Shown here piece by piece: positions 20,144 to 30,169 of a stretch of 64,000 nucleotides of DNA. Origin of the DNA: Aurantimonas endophytica (lineage in GTDB: Bacteria; Pseudomonadota; Alphaproteobacteria; Rhizobiales; Rhizobiaceae); the NCBI RefSeq assembly GCF_014196845.1, contig NZ_JACIEM010000001.1:682001-746000 (forward strand), read 5' to 3'. The number at the start of each line of letters is the position of its first letter. Positions within the stretch are counted from its first letter, which is position 1. The notes under the pieces were generated by a model. The model did no database searches, was not told the DNA's origin, and saw nothing but the letters and a program-made list of their open reading frames with translations. The translations under genes and the position numbers were made by a program.

Positions 20144-22930
20144 ATGGCAAACAAGATGCTGATCGACGCTTCCCATCCGGAGGAGACCCGCGTCGTCGTC
20201 GTACGCGGTAGCCGGATCGAGGAATTCGACTTCGAGTCGGAACACAAGAAGCAGCTCAAGGGAAACATCTACCTCGCCAAGGTGACGCGGGTCGAACCGT
20301 CGCTCCAGGCCGCCTTCGTCGAGTATGGCGGCAACCGCCACGGCTTCCTCGCCTTCAACGAGATCCATCCCGACTACTACCAGATCCCCAAGGCCGACCG
20401 GCAGGCGCTGATCGAGGAAGACCTCGCTCGGGCCGAGGAAGAGGAGATCGCCGAGGACGCCAAGGTCGCCCGCAGCCAGCAGAACAAGCGCCCGCCGCGC
20501 AGCCGCGCGGCCGAGCGCGATGACAGCGACGGCGACAGCGTCTCCGAGGAGGTCGAGGAGGCCGGCAACGCGTCCGAGACCGGCCATTCCGGCGAGGACC
20601 ATCGCGACGGCGAGGACCACGAGCCGGGCTCCAGCGACGCCGAAGAGAACGGCGGCGAGGAAGCGTCGGGCTCGAACGAGGCCGATACCGAATCCGGCGA
20701 CCTTGGCGGCGAACGCGAGCAGCGCAACCGTCGGCGTGGCCGCGGTCGTCGCAACCGTTCGCGCAACGGCGACGATGATCATGCCGATGAGAACGGCGAG
20801 GAAGAGGAGATCGACGAAGTCGGCTCCGAGGACGCGATGGAGGAAGTCCCCGTCCGCCAGGTCCGCCCGCGCCGCCAGTACAAGATCCAGGAGGTGATCA
20901 AGCGCCGCCAGATCCTGCTGGTGCAGGTCGTCAAGGAAGAGCGCGGCAACAAGGGCGCCGCCCTCACCACCTATCTGTCGCTGGCCGGACGTTATTCGGT
21001 GCTGATGCCGAACACCGCACGCGGTGGCGGCATCTCCCGCAAGATCACCAACGCCGTCGACCGCAAGCGCCTCAAGGACGTGGTGCGCGAGCTCGAAGTG
21101 CCGCGCGGCATGGGCATCATCCTGCGCACGGCCGGTGCCAACCGCACCAAGGCCGAGGTCAAGCGCGACTACGAATATCTGATGCGGCTGTGGGAGACGG
21201 TCCGCAACGTCACGCTGTCGTCGATCGCCCCTGCCCTCGTCTACGAGGAGGGGAGCCTGATCAAGCGGTCGATCCGCGACCTGTACAACAAGGACATCGA
21301 CCAGATCCTCGTCGCCGGCGAAGGTGGCTACCGCGAAGCCAAGGACTTCATGCGGATGCTGATGCCGAGCCAGGCGAAGGCCGTGCAGCCCTACCGCGAC
21401 CCGACGCCGATCTTCGCGCGCCAGGGCATCGAGGGACAGCTCGACCGCATGCTGCAGCCGCATGTGACGCTGAAGTCCGGCGGCTACATCATCATCAACC
21501 AGACCGAGGCGCTGGTCGCCATCGACGTCAACTCGGGCCGCTCCACCAAGGAGCACTCGATCGAGGACACCGCCTACCAGACCAATCTGGAAGCGGCGGA
21601 GGAAGTCGCACGCCAGCTGCGGCTGCGCGATCTCGCGGGCCTCATCGTCATCGACTTCATCGACATGGAAGAAAAGCGCAACAACCGCGCCGTCGAGAAG
21701 AAGATGAAGGACTGCCTGAAGAGCGATCGCGCCCGCATCCAGGTCGGCCGGATCTCGCATTTCGGCCTGATGGAGATGAGCCGCCAGCGCATCCGCGCCA
21801 GCGTGCTCGAATCGACCATGCAGACCTGCCCGGTCTGCGAAGGCACGGGGCATATCCGCTCCGCCTCGTCGCTGGCGTTGCACGTGCTGCGCACGATCGA
21901 GGAGCACCTGCAGAAGCATTCCAGCCATGACCTCATCGTCAAGGTTCCGACGGCGACGGCGCTCTACGTGCTCAACGAGAAGCGCAAGCGCATCGAGGAG
22001 CTGGAGCGGCTCTATGGCCTGCGGATCATGATCGAGGCGGACGAGAGCGCCGGACGCCAGGGCATCCAGATCGACCATGGCGCCGAGGCGCCGAGGGCGC
22101 CGATGCCCATGGAAGCGATCCGGTCCGACGCGGTCGCAGCGATCGATGCCGCGGAAGAGGCCGCCGATGAAGAGGCCGCGCGCGCCGCGGCGGTCGACAT
22201 CGCGGCCTCGGATGAGCCCGGAGCCGAGGGCGAGATCGAGCAATCGGCCGACAGCGCCGAGAGCGGCAGGCCGCGGCGCCGCAGGCGCCGGGGCCGCCGG
22301 CGGGATGGCGACAAAACCGAGACGGCGGCTGCCTCGTCGGACGACAACGGCGATTCCTTCGCAGAGGACGACGAGACGGAGGCCGACTCGGGCGAGCCGC
22401 ACCATGCGGTGAGCAGCGACGATGACGAGCGCGGGCGGCGTCGGCGTCGGCGCGGGCGCCGTGGCGGCCGCCGCAACCGCGACGATCTGCCGGAGAACGG
22501 TGAAGAGGGCGAATCCGAAACGCCGCTAGCCGCGACGGGCTTCGTGGCGGACGCGGCAGAAGATCGGGCCAATGCCGACCAGTTCTTCCCGGAAGCTTCG
22601 GTCGCGGTCGAACGCCAAGCCGAACCGGCTCATGCCTTGGCGGCCGAAGCCGCGCCTGCGGCAGCCACGCAGGAGGTCGACGAAGCCCACGCCGAGATCG
22701 CGGCTGAACCGGTCGTCGAGGACGATCGCGCAGATGCTCCGATCGCATCGCCGTCCGGCGAGCATGACGGCGATGCGACTGCCGCCAATGATGACCTGCC
22801 GGCCGTCGAAGCCGCGCCGACATCGACCCCGAAGGAGCCGGTCGTTACCTCCGGAAACACTGCCGAACCCGGCCAGGAAGAAGAAAAGCCACGCCGCACC
22901 GGCTGGTGGGCACGGCGCAGCTTCTTCTGA
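20144..22930 (+). CDS. rne: Ribonuclease E
   Basis: Degradosome endoribonuclease, 928 residues. The ATG at 20144 (MANKMLIDASHPEE) has CGGGAGAA upstream; a longer frame of 30 codons before it is not conserved. The S1 domain starts at about 38 and is split by an acidic/arginine-rich insert (about 95-240) before resuming at RPRRQYKIQEVI. The catalytic core has INQTEALVAIDVNSG and VIDFIDMEE (Mg-binding aspartates), the zinc-link CPVCEGTGH, and ends near 650. The rest is a disordered scaffold of alternating acidic and arginine-rich blocks ending in RRTGWWARRSFF, a typical alphaproteobacterial tail. A strong terminator follows. Confidence 0.96.
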   Translation: MANKMLIDASHPEETRVVVVRGSRIEEFDFESEHKKQLKGNIYLAKVTRVEPSLQAAFVEYGGNRHGFLAFNEIHPDYYQIPKADRQALIEEDLARAEEEEIAEDAKVARSQQNKRPPRSRAAERDDSDGDSVSEEVEEAGNASETGHSGEDHRDGEDHEPGSSDAEENGGEEASGSNEADTESGDLGGEREQRNRRRGRGRRNRSRNGDDDHADENGEEEEIDEVGSEDAMEEVPVRQVRPRRQYKIQEVIKRRQILLVQVVKEERGNKGAALTTYLSLAGRYSVLMPNTARGGGISRKITNAVDRKRLKDVVRELEVPRGMGIILRTAGANRTKAEVKRDYEYLMRLWETVRNVTLSSIAPALVYEEGSLIKRSIRDLYNKDIDQILVAGEGGYREAKDFMRMLMPSQAKAVQPYRDPTPIFARQGIEGQLDRMLQPHVTLKSGGYIIINQTEALVAIDVNSGRSTKEHSIEDTAYQTNLEAAEEVARQLRLRDLAGLIVIDFIDMEEKRNNRAVEKKMKDCLKSDRARIQVGRISHFGLMEMSRQRIRASVLESTMQTCPVCEGTGHIRSASSLALHVLRTIEEHLQKHSSHDLIVKVPTATALYVLNEKRKRIEELERLYGLRIMIEADESAGRQGIQIDHGAEAPRAPMPMEAIRSDAVAAIDAAEEAADEEAARAAAVDIAASDEPGAEGEIEQSADSAESGRPRRRRRRGRRRDGDKTETAAASSDDNGDSFAEDDETEADSGEPHHAVSSDDDERGRRRRRRGRRGGRRNRDDLPENGEEGESETPLAATGFVADAAEDRANADQFFPEASVAVERQAEPAHALAAEAAPAAATQEVDEAHAEIAAEPVVEDDRADAPIASPSGEHDGDATAANDDLPAVEAAPTSTPKEPVVTSGNTAEPGQEEEKPRRTGWWARRSFF

Positions 22931-22950
22931 CCGCATCGGACATCGAAACC

Positions 22951-22979
22951 AAAAGGGCGGCCCGTGGGCCGCCCTTTTT
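22951..22979 (+). terminator. Rho-independent terminator of rne
   Basis: AAAAGGGCGGCC-CGTG-GGCCGCCCTTTT gives a 12-bp stem with a four-base loop and a T5 run, 21 bases after the rne stop. Because it is flanked by A and T runs it can also work for the convergent aminotransferase transcript. Confidence 0.9.
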
Positions 22980-23026
22980 CGTTGCGCCGTCGGCGCTGAG
23001 CGCCGTGGCCCCCGCACGGCCTCCGG

Positions 23027-24196
23027 TCAGCCGCGCAGCATCGCCTGCATGCGGTCCAGCGCCTCGCCGAGGCTTGCATGGTCGCAGGCATAGGAAATCC
23101 GCACGAAGCGTTCGCCCCGGCGCTGGTCGAAATCCGTGCCCGGCGTGATCGCGACGTGGCATCCTTCGAGGATTGCTCTGGCAAACTCCGTAGAGCTCGT
23201 CGCGCCGCCGGGGATCTCCGCATAGGCGTAGAAGGCGCCGTCGATCGGCGCGATGTCCTGAAAGCCAAGCACCGGCAGACGTGCCGCCAGGAGATCGCGG
23301 TTGCGGACATAGCCCTCGCGGACCGCGTCGAGCTCGTTGCGCGAGTCGAAGGCCGCGGTGGCCGCCACCTGCGACATCTCCGGCGCCGAGATGTAGAGGC
23401 TCTGGCCGATCCGCTCGGCGGCCCGCACAAGGCTCGGCGGCAGCACCAGCCATCCGATGCGCCATCCGGTCATGCAGTAATATTTCGAGAACGAGTTGAC
23501 GACCAACGGGCTGTCCGAGAACGCCAACGCCGTCTCCTCCGCCTGGCCATAGCTCAGGCCGTGATAGATCTCGTCGGAGATGAAGCGGATGCCGGCGCCA
23601 TCGGCATAGTCCACCAGCCGCCGCAGTTCGTCGCGCGGTGTCATCGTACCGGTCGGATTGGCCGGGCTGGCGACCAGCACGCCGGCGACGGGGCCCGCCT
23701 CGTGCAGATGCCGCAAATGGTCGGCGGTGAAGACGTAGCCGGTCGAGGCATCGACCTCGTACTCCACGGGAACGAGCCCCAGCGCCTTCAGGATATTCCG
23801 GTAGGCCGGATAGCCGGGCGCGGCGATGGCGATCCGGTCACCGGGATCGAACGCCGCGAGAAACGCCAGGTTGAAGCCGGCGGAGGAACCCGTCGTCACC
23901 ATGATTCGCTCGGGTTCGATGCCCAGGCCGTACGCGTCCCGATAATGCCGGGCGATCCGCTCGCGCAGGTCCGCGCGGCCGAGCGCGTCGGTGTAGGCGA
24001 CGCGGCCATGGTCGAGCATCCGCCTCGCCGCATCGCGCGCGGCCTGCGGCGCCGGAGCGGCCGGCTGGCCGACTGCGAGCGAGATCACCTTCTCGCCGCG
24101 GGCGATCATCCGGTTCGCCTCGGCGAGCACGTCCATCGCCCGGAATGGATCGATCTCGGAGCGGCGGGAGGCGGTGAGCGCGCGGGCTGGGGTCAC
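23027..24196 (-). CDS. Class I/II pyridoxal-phosphate aminotransferase
   Basis: Fold-type I aminotransferase, 389 residues, AspC/AvtA-like. Key features are TTGSSAGFNLAF for phosphate binding, SPANPTGTM (Asn), ISDEIYHGLSYG (Asp, Tyr), the PLP lysine in NSFSKYYCMTGWRIGW, and the C-terminal arginine in RFVRISYACD. Substrate cannot be told from sequence. Convergent with rne and divergent from the M48 protease gene. The start GTG/ATG region reads MTPARALTASRRSEIDPF, with no conflicting overlap. Confidence 0.9.
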   Translation of the reverse strand: MTPARALTASRRSEIDPFRAMDVLAEANRMIARGEKVISLAVGQPAAPAPQAARDAARRMLDHGRVAYTDALGRADLRERIARHYRDAYGLGIEPERIMVTTGSSAGFNLAFLAAFDPGDRIAIAAPGYPAYRNILKALGLVPVEYEVDASTGYVFTADHLRHLHEAGPVAGVLVASPANPTGTMTPRDELRRLVDYADGAGIRFISDEIYHGLSYGQAEETALAFSDSPLVVNSFSKYYCMTGWRIGWLVLPPSLVRAAERIGQSLYISAPEMSQVAATAAFDSRNELDAVREGYVRNRDLLAARLPVLGFQDIAPIDGAFYAYAEIPGGATSSTEFARAILEGCHVAITPGTDFDQRRGERFVRISYACDHASLGEALDRMQAMLRG

Positions 24197-24417
24197 GGGG
24201 CGGTTCCTGTCGGATTGATGGCGATCGCGGCGGATGCCGACGGGCCGAGTTCATAGACGCGATCGGTCATCGTCAGCTAGGGTAGTGGCCGACAGACCGC
24301 GCCATCCGCCCTGCCTCCCCTCAAATTTGCCGGATTGCCGTGACGAAACATCGAAAGACGCTGCGTGCTCAAGCAGCAAACGTCGTTCGAAAAACGGCCG
24401 ACATCGAGGTCCTTTTG

Positions 24418-25797
24418 ATGAAACGCCCTCTGCTTCGCCTCTGCCGGCACCTCGCCGTGTTCTTCACGGCGCTTTCGGTCACCTTGACGCCGGTTGCTGC
24501 CCAGTCCCGCAGCGAAAAGACCAGACTGCCGGTAGTGCGCGACGCCGAGATCGAGGCGCTGGTCGCCGACTATGCCCGCCCGCTACTCCAGGCGGCGGGG
24601 CTTTCGCGATCCGGCATCCAGATCGTCCTGATCAATTCCTCCGGCTTCAATGCTTTCGTTGCGGGGCGCCGCATCTTCATCAACACCGGCGCGATCACCG
24701 CGACGGAGACGCCGAACCAGCTGATCGGCATCATCGCCCACGAGATCGGCCATCTGGCCGGCGGGCACCAACAGCGGCTGCGCGAGCAGCTCGAACGATC
24801 GCAGACGATCGCCATCGTCGCGGGCCTGCTCGGTGCCGGCATCGCCGTGGCGGGCGCCAGCACCGGCGCGGGGGGCGCCGCGCAGGCCGGCGCGGGCCTG
24901 ATGACCGGCGGCAGCGCGGCGGCCCAGCGCAGCCTCCTGAGCTACCAGCGGGGCGAGGAATCGGCTGCCGATCGCACCGCCCTCACCTATCTCGACCGAA
25001 CCGGCCAGTCCGGAAAAGGTCTGCTCGAAACCTTCTCGACGCTCGACCGCAACAACCTGTTTGCCTCCGCGCGATCGAACTATCTGTCTTCGCACCCGAT
25101 GCCGCGGGACCGCATTGCGGCATTGGAGGCCGCAGCCCGCGAAAGCCGGCATTTCGGCCGCGCCGACCCGCCTGCCCTGGTCGAGCGACACAATTTCGCC
25201 CGCGCGAAGATTGCCGCTTACAACGGCGGCATGGCCGACGTGCGCCGGCTGTTCGCCCGCGACCCGCGGGGATTGCCAGCGCTCTATGGCGACGCCATCG
25301 CCACGCAGCTTGCCGGCTCGACCGCCTCGGGTCTCCAGAAGATCGATGCGCTGATTGCGGCTCGTCCGAACAATCCCTGGTTCCACGAGATGCGCGGCGA
25401 GACGCTGATGGCGGCTGGCAGGGCTTCGGAAGCTGCTGCCGCCTACGCCAGGGCCGTCCAGCTCGACGGCACCAACTCCGGCATCCTCAAGGCGCAGGTC
25501 GGCCAGGCTATCGTCTCCAGCGGCGACCGGTCGCAGATGCCGAAAGCCATCGAGATGATCCGCGCCGGCCTTCAGTCCGACCCTGCCAACGCGGCGGCCT
25601 ACCGCTTCCTCGCCATGGCGTACGGCCACCTGGGCGAAGTCGGACAGGCCGAGCTCGCGACGGCCGAAGGCTATTGGCACGGCGGCAACATCCGTCAGGC
25701 ACAGATCTTCGCCACCCGGGCGCAGCAGAAGCTCAAGCGCGGCTCGCCCTCCTGGCTCCAGGCCCAGGACATCATCCAGACCAAGCCGCGGTCATGA
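24418..25797 (+). CDS. Periplasmic M48 metalloprotease with TPR region (BepA/YfgC-like)
   Basis: A 459-residue secreted protein. The signal peptide (about 1-28, ending PVAAQS) is followed by an M48 domain with the zinc motif HEIGH and downstream EESAADRTAL, then a TPR-like helical C-terminus (about 260-450). This arrangement is that of BepA, which acts in outer-membrane protein quality control. Start taken at ATG 24418 with CGAGGT upstream; a GTG 26 codons earlier would bury the signal peptide. The stop overlaps the next ATG (ATGA), coupling it to the DsbA-like gene. Confidence 0.92.
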   Translation: MKRPLLRLCRHLAVFFTALSVTLTPVAAQSRSEKTRLPVVRDAEIEALVADYARPLLQAAGLSRSGIQIVLINSSGFNAFVAGRRIFINTGAITATETPNQLIGIIAHEIGHLAGGHQQRLREQLERSQTIAIVAGLLGAGIAVAGASTGAGGAAQAGAGLMTGGSAAAQRSLLSYQRGEESAADRTALTYLDRTGQSGKGLLETFSTLDRNNLFASARSNYLSSHPMPRDRIAALEAAARESRHFGRADPPALVERHNFARAKIAAYNGGMADVRRLFARDPRGLPALYGDAIATQLAGSTASGLQKIDALIAARPNNPWFHEMRGETLMAAGRASEAAAAYARAVQLDGTNSGILKAQVGQAIVSSGDRSQMPKAIEMIRAGLQSDPANAAAYRFLAMAYGHLGEVGQAELATAEGYWHGGNIRQAQIFATRAQQKLKRGSPSWLQAQDIIQTKPRS

Positions 25798-26582
25798 CCA
25801 CAAGGAATTCACCCCACGTGACACGAAAGACCCTTCTCGCGGCCGCCGCAGGCCTCGCATTCGCCCTGCCTGCCGCGGCCCAGACCGCCCAGTCTCGGTT
25901 CGACGCCGAAGCGACGCAGGAAATCGAATCGATCGTCCACCAATATCTGGTCGAGCACCCGGAAGTGCTGCTGGAGGCGCTCGACTCGCTGGAGGCCAAA
26001 CGCGCGACGGAGCAGATGGCGTCGCAGAAGACCGCGATCGAGGAGCACGGCGCCGAACTCTTTGCCTCACCCGAAGGAACGGTCCTCGGCAATCCCGAGG
26101 GCGACGTCACCCTAGTCGAGTTCTTCGACTACAATTGCGGCTACTGCAAACAGGCTCAGGCGGACATGGACGCCCTTCTGGCGGCGGATCCCAACATCCG
26201 CTTCGTACTCAAGGAAATCCCTGTTCTCGGCCCGCAGTCGCTGGCGGCGTCGCGGGTAAGCCTCGCCGTCCGGGAAGTGGCGCCGGATCGCTACGCCGAG
26301 TTCCACCGCACGCTGCTGGGATCGCGCGGCGTTGCCGACGAGGCTGTCGCGCTCGGAGTGGCCGAGGATCTCGGCATAGAGACTGCCGCCTTGCGTGCCG
26401 CCATGGACTCCCCCGCCGTCGCCGAAGCCCTCGCCGAATCGAACGAACTCGCCGAAGGGTTGGCGATCAACGGCACGCCGACTTACGTCGTTGCTGACGG
26501 TATCCTGGCCGGTGCGGTCGGCAAGGATGCGCTCGCCGCCGGGATTGCCAATGTCCGCGAATGCGGAAGCACCGCCTGCTGA
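25794..26582 (+). CDS. Periplasmic DsbA-family thiol-disulfide protein
   Basis: A 262-residue secreted thioredoxin-fold protein. Signal peptide at about 10-30 (LAFALPAAAQT), a helical N-terminal extension (EIESIVHQYLVEHPEVLLEA) typical of the Com1/BcsS-like DsbA group, active site C115-GY-C118, and the cis-proline loop NGTPTYVV. The ATG at 25794 overlaps the protease stop; a GTG at 25818 preceded by AAGGA is an alternative start that also keeps the signal peptide. A C-terminal cysteine pair (ECGSTAC) is unusual and could be a second redox site. Probable oxidase or isomerase/reductase partner for envelope proteins. Confidence 0.9.
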   Translation: MTTRNSPHVTRKTLLAAAAGLAFALPAAAQTAQSRFDAEATQEIESIVHQYLVEHPEVLLEALDSLEAKRATEQMASQKTAIEEHGAELFASPEGTVLGNPEGDVTLVEFFDYNCGYCKQAQADMDALLAADPNIRFVLKEIPVLGPQSLAASRVSLAVREVAPDRYAEFHRTLLGSRGVADEAVALGVAEDLGIETAALRAAMDSPAVAEALAESNELAEGLAINGTPTYVVADGILAGAVGKDALAAGIANVRECGSTAC

Positions 26583-26693
26583 CGCCCGACCCGGCAAACC
26601 CGCAGCTGGCGCTTTCCCCAGCGCCGCTATGGCTCTATAGGACAGGCAAGCGCGTCCGCGACGCGCGGCCGATCCGCAACCGAACGAGGGTCG

Positions 26694-27131
26694 ATGACCT
26701 CGACGATCTACATCCTCAACGGACCGAACCTCAACACGCTCGGCCGGCGCGAACCTGCGATCTATGGCTCGGCCACGCTCGCCGATGTCGAGCGTCGCTG
26801 CATCGAGGTCGGCAAAGCTGCCGGGTTCGAGATCGTCTTCCGGCAGTCCAACCACGAGGGTGAACTCGTCGACTGGATCCAGCAGGCCCGCGAGGAAGCG
26901 GTGGCGATCATCATCAATGCCGCGGCCTACACCCACACGTCCCTCGCCATCCACGACGCGCTTCGTTATTTCGACAAGCCGATCGTGGAAGTGCACATCT
27001 CCAATATTCATGCGCGCGAAGAGATCCGGCACAAGAGCCTCATCGCGCCGATCGCGCTGGGCATGATCGTCGGGTTCGGGCCGGTTGGCTACGAACTCGC
27101 GATCGCCGCCCTCAAGTCGCGCCTCACCTAG
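26694..27131 (+). CDS. aroQ: 3-dehydroquinate dehydratase, type II
   Basis: Third step of the shikimate pathway; 145 residues, the usual size. Motifs are [14 protein letters not shown], the flexible loop with R18-R19 and Y24, [22 protein letters not shown] and [13 protein letters not shown]. Start has ACGAGGGTCG upstream. It precedes accB by 31 bases, an arrangement seen in many alphaproteobacteria (aroQ-accB-accC). Confidence 0.97.
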   Translation: MTSTIYILNGPNLNTLGRREPAIYGSATLADVERRCIEVGKAAGFEIVFRQSNHEGELVDWIQQAREEAVAIIINAAAYTHTSLAIHDALRYFDKPIVEVHISNIHAREEIRHKSLIAPIALGMIVGFGPVGYELAIAALKSRLT

Positions 27132-27162
27132 AGCATCGGGTCCGAGCGGCCGAAGGAAAAAG

Positions 27163-27627
27163 ATGTCCAGAGAAGATCACAATCTCGACCCCGCGCTGGT
27201 GCGCGAGCTGGCGACCATCCTCAACGACACCGATCTGACGGAGATCGAGATCGAGCGCGGGTCGGTACGGGTGCGCGTGTCGCGCCAGAAGGACTATCCG
27301 CAGCCGATGCATTACATGCAGGGTCCGGCGCCGACACAGGCGGCTCCCGCCCCCGTTCCCCTGCCAGGGCCGGCAGCGCCCGCCGGTCCGGAGGTCGGCA
27401 CCGTCCCCTCGCCGATGGTCGGCACGGTCTATCTCGCCTCCGCACCGGGAGCCAAGAACTTCATCGAGGTCGGGCAGCAGGTCGCCGAAGGCGAGACGCT
27501 GCTGATCATCGAGGCGATGAAGACCATGAACCAGATCCCGGCGCCGCGTGCCGGCCGGATCACCCGCATCTGCGTCGAGAATGCCCAACCCGTGGAATAC
27601 GGCGAAGCGCTCGTCGTGATCGCTTGA
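27163..27627 (+). CDS. accB: Biotin carboxyl carrier protein of acetyl-CoA carboxylase
   Basis: Carries biotin between AccC and the carboxyltransferase in malonyl-CoA synthesis; 154 residues. The N-terminal dimerisation part ([20 protein letters not shown]) is followed by a Pro/Ala linker and the biotinyl domain with the lysine in EAMKTMN. Start ATG at 27163 has GAAGGAAAAAG; a longer frame opening inside aroQ is not conserved. accC starts ten bases after its stop. Confidence 0.97.
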   Translation: MSREDHNLDPALVRELATILNDTDLTEIEIERGSVRVRVSRQKDYPQPMHYMQGPAPTQAAPAPVPLPGPAAPAGPEVGTVPSPMVGTVYLASAPGAKNFIEVGQQVAEGETLLIIEAMKTMNQIPAPRAGRITRICVENAQPVEYGEALVVIA

Positions 27628-27637
27628 GGAACCGGGC

Positions 27638-28987
27638 ATGTTCAAGAAGGTCCTGATCGCCAACCGCGGCGAGATCGCGCTGCGGGTCCTGAGGGCCTGC
27701 AAGGAACTCGGCATACCCACCGTGGCGGTCCACTCCACCGCCGACAACACAGCGATGCACGTGCGCCTGGCCGACGAGAGCGTGTGCATCGGCCCGCCGC
27801 CATCGCGCGACAGCTATCTCAACATTCCCTCGATCGTGGCGGCCTGCGAAATTTCCGGCGCCGATGCGGTGCATCCCGGCTACGGCTTCCTGTCGGAGAA
27901 TGCCCGCTTTGCGGACATTCTCGACGCCCACAACATCACCTTCATCGGCCCGACCGCGGAGCACATCCGGATCATGGGCGACAAGATCGAGGCCAAGCGC
28001 ACGGCGATGCGTCTCGGCATCCCGGTCGTGCCGGGCTCGCCCGGTGCCGTGACCAACGACGACGAGGCGCTGCGGATCGCCGACGAGATCGGCTTCCCGG
28101 TACTCGTCAAGGCATCAGCCGGCGGCGGTGGCCGCGGCATGAAGGTCGCCCGTTCTCGCGAGGATCTCTCGGTGGCGCTGTCGACCGCCCGTACCGAAGC
28201 AGGCGCCGCTTTCGGCGACGACGCCGTCTATATCGAGAAATATCTCGAGAAGCCGCGGCATATCGAGGTGCAGGTCTTCGGCGACGGCAAGGGCAACGCG
28301 ATCCATCTCGGCGAACGCGACTGCTCCCTGCAGCGCCGCCACCAGAAGGTCTGGGAAGAGGCCAACTCGCCGGCCCTGACCGAAGAGCAGCGCGCCTCGA
28401 TCGGCGGGATCTGCGCCGATGCGATCGCCAAGCTCGGCTATCGCGGCGCCGGCACGATCGAATTTCTGTACGAGAACGGCGAGTTCTTCTTCATCGAGAT
28501 GAACACCCGGCTCCAGGTCGAGCATCCGGTGACGGAAGCCATCACCGGCCTCGATCTCGTTCATGAGCAGATCCGCGTCGCCGCCGGCCAGGGCCTGTCG
28601 ATCACGCAGTCGGAGATCGTCTTTTCCGGTCACGCCATCGAGTGTCGGATCAATGCCGAGGATCCGAAGACCTTCGCCCCGTCGCCGGGCACGATCACCC
28701 ACTACCACACGCCGGGTGGCCTCGGCGTTCGCGTCGATTCGGGCGTCTATCAGGGCTATGCGATCCCGCCCTTCTACGACAGCCTGATCGGCAAGCTGAT
28801 CGTGCATGGCCGCAACCGGGCGGAGTGCATGATGCGCCTGCGCCGGGCGCTCGACGAAATCGTCGTCGACGGGGTCAAGACGACGCTGCCGCTGTTCCGC
28901 GATCTCGTCGACAATCCCGACATCGGTACCGGCGACTACGACATCCACTGGCTGGAGAACTATCTGGCCGCAGGCGGAGCCGGGTAA
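27638..28987 (+). CDS. accC: Biotin carboxylase subunit of acetyl-CoA carboxylase
   Basis: ATP-grasp enzyme carboxylating the AccB biotin, 449 residues, full length. Visible are [18 protein letters not shown], the glycine-rich ATP lid [25 protein letters not shown], and the active-site stretch [14 protein letters not shown]. The start is preceded by GAGGAACCGGGC. The aat gene begins two bases after its stop. Confidence 0.98.
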   Translation: MFKKVLIANRGEIALRVLRACKELGIPTVAVHSTADNTAMHVRLADESVCIGPPPSRDSYLNIPSIVAACEISGADAVHPGYGFLSENARFADILDAHNITFIGPTAEHIRIMGDKIEAKRTAMRLGIPVVPGSPGAVTNDDEALRIADEIGFPVLVKASAGGGGRGMKVARSREDLSVALSTARTEAGAAFGDDAVYIEKYLEKPRHIEVQVFGDGKGNAIHLGERDCSLQRRHQKVWEEANSPALTEEQRASIGGICADAIAKLGYRGAGTIEFLYENGEFFFIEMNTRLQVEHPVTEAITGLDLVHEQIRVAAGQGLSITQSEIVFSGHAIECRINAEDPKTFAPSPGTITHYHTPGGLGVRVDSGVYQGYAIPPFYDSLIGKLIVHGRNRAECMMRLRRALDEIVVDGVKTTLPLFRDLVDNPDIGTGDYDIHWLENYLAAGGAG

Positions 28988-28989
28988 TC

Positions 28990-29658
28990 ATGGTTCGGCG
29001 GGGTGGGCAGCGGTTCGAGATCACGCCGGCCATCCTCCTGAAAGCCTATGCGTGCGGCATCTTCCCGATGGCCGAAAGCGCCGACGATCCGCGCATCTTC
29101 TGGATCGACCCGACGGAGCGCGGCATCCTGCCGCTCGAGCAGTTCCATCTGTCGCGCAGCCTGCGCAAGACGATCCGCCGGCAGCCGTTCGATATCCGGG
29201 TCGACACGGCGTTGGCCGCCGTGGTCGATGCCTGCGCCGAGCCCGCGCCCGGGCGAACCCAGACATGGATCAACAGCCAGATCCGCTCGCTGTATCTGGC
29301 TCTTTATCGGGAAGGCTTTGCGCACTCCGTCGAGGCCTGGGAGGGCGACCATCTGGTCGGCGGACTCTACGGCGTGTCGCTGGGCGCGGCGTTCTTCGGG
29401 GAAAGCATGTTCTCGCGCCGCACCGACGCCTCGAAGGTCACGCTTGCGTATCTCTGCGACCGGCTGAAGCGCGGCGGCTACCAGCTGCTCGACACACAGT
29501 TCCTGACCGAACACCTTGCGAGCTTCGGGGCGATCGAGATTCCCCGGGACGACTATCAGCTATTGCTCGAGGATGCCGTCGCCGCCGACGCGACGTTTCA
29601 CCCTTCCGGCGCGGGAACCGCCGAATCGGTCTTACAGTCCTTCAGCCAGACGTCGTAG
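28990..29658 (+). CDS. aat: Leucyl/phenylalanyl-tRNA-protein transferase
   Basis: N-end rule enzyme that adds Leu/Phe to N-terminal Arg or Lys; 222 residues. The hallmarks [42 protein letters not shown] and [16 protein letters not shown] are all there. The ATG at 28990 lies two bases after the accC stop, with GCCGGGTAATC in front; a frame opening inside accC is not real. Its last 61 bases overlap the convergent DUF2155 gene. Confidence 0.95.
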   Translation: MVRRGGQRFEITPAILLKAYACGIFPMAESADDPRIFWIDPTERGILPLEQFHLSRSLRKTIRRQPFDIRVDTALAAVVDACAEPAPGRTQTWINSQIRSLYLALYREGFAHSVEAWEGDHLVGGLYGVSLGAAFFGESMFSRRTDASKVTLAYLCDRLKRGGYQLLDTQFLTEHLASFGAIEIPRDDYQLLLEDAVAADATFHPSGAGTAESVLQSFSQTS

Positions 29659-30002
29659 ACCGGGTGCTCCACGGCATTGAGACCCGGGGAATCGGCGAAC
29701 ATCCAGCCGGAGAAGATCTGCCGGATCTCGCGGTCGAGCGTGATCTCGTCCACCTCGATGAACGCATCGGTCCGGGTCGCCTCGCCTTCGGCGCTGGTGT
29801 AGCAGACCTTCGGCGTCACCTGCAGCGAGCCGAACTGCACCGTCTCGTCGATATAGACGTCGAAGCTGGTGATCCGGCCGGTGATCTTGTCGAGCCCAGA
29901 GAACACCGCGACGGGGTTCTCGACGCGCTGCTGCGCGCCGACAGGGGCGCATGCCATGGCCATCAGCGCGGCGAGGATCGAGGTCGATAGGCGGCGGTTC
30001 AT
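29598..30002 (-). CDS. DUF2155 domain secreted protein
   Basis: A 134-residue protein with a signal peptide ([18 protein letters not shown]..., cleaved near GAQQ) and the conserved DUF2155 core: [35 protein letters not shown] and the [24 protein letters not shown] stretch (given in parts). The family is restricted largely to alphaproteobacteria, is found beside NDUFA12-type genes and has no proven function. The two cysteines in the mature chain (VCYTS and KDCKT) could form a disulfide. Start at 30002; its 3' end overlaps aat by 61 bases. Confidence 0.88.
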   Translation of the reverse strand: MNRRLSTSILAALMAMACAPVGAQQRVENPVAVFSGLDKITGRITSFDVYIDETVQFGSLQVTPKVCYTSAEGEATRTDAFIEVDEITLDREIRQIFSGWMFADSPGLNAVEHPVYDVWLKDCKTDSAVPAPEG

Positions 30003-30169
30003 CAGATGACCTTCAGTCGGCACGGGCCGGTGAGGCCTGCGTCAAGGGCGTGCCACGCAATTGCGGCGGAGGCTGGGACGGACAGTCCGAAGGCGTGGCC
30101 TCGAACCGGAACGAACCGCTGCCCTGCCCAAAAGGGTTCTGCGTCCATTCTGTAAAGCAGCCAGCCTAG

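Noticed and set aside
19871-22405. Minus-strand open frame of 844 codons opposite rne
   Set aside because: It mirrors the rne reading frame in a high-GC gene and has low-complexity Leu/Val/Asp/Arg composition with no conserved motif; rne on the plus strand is certain.
24234-25793. Plus-strand frame upstream of and continuous with the DsbA-like gene
   Set aside because: This part overlaps the M48 protease in another frame and reads as Arg/Pro/Gly-rich shadow; the real DsbA-like start is at 25794 or 25818.
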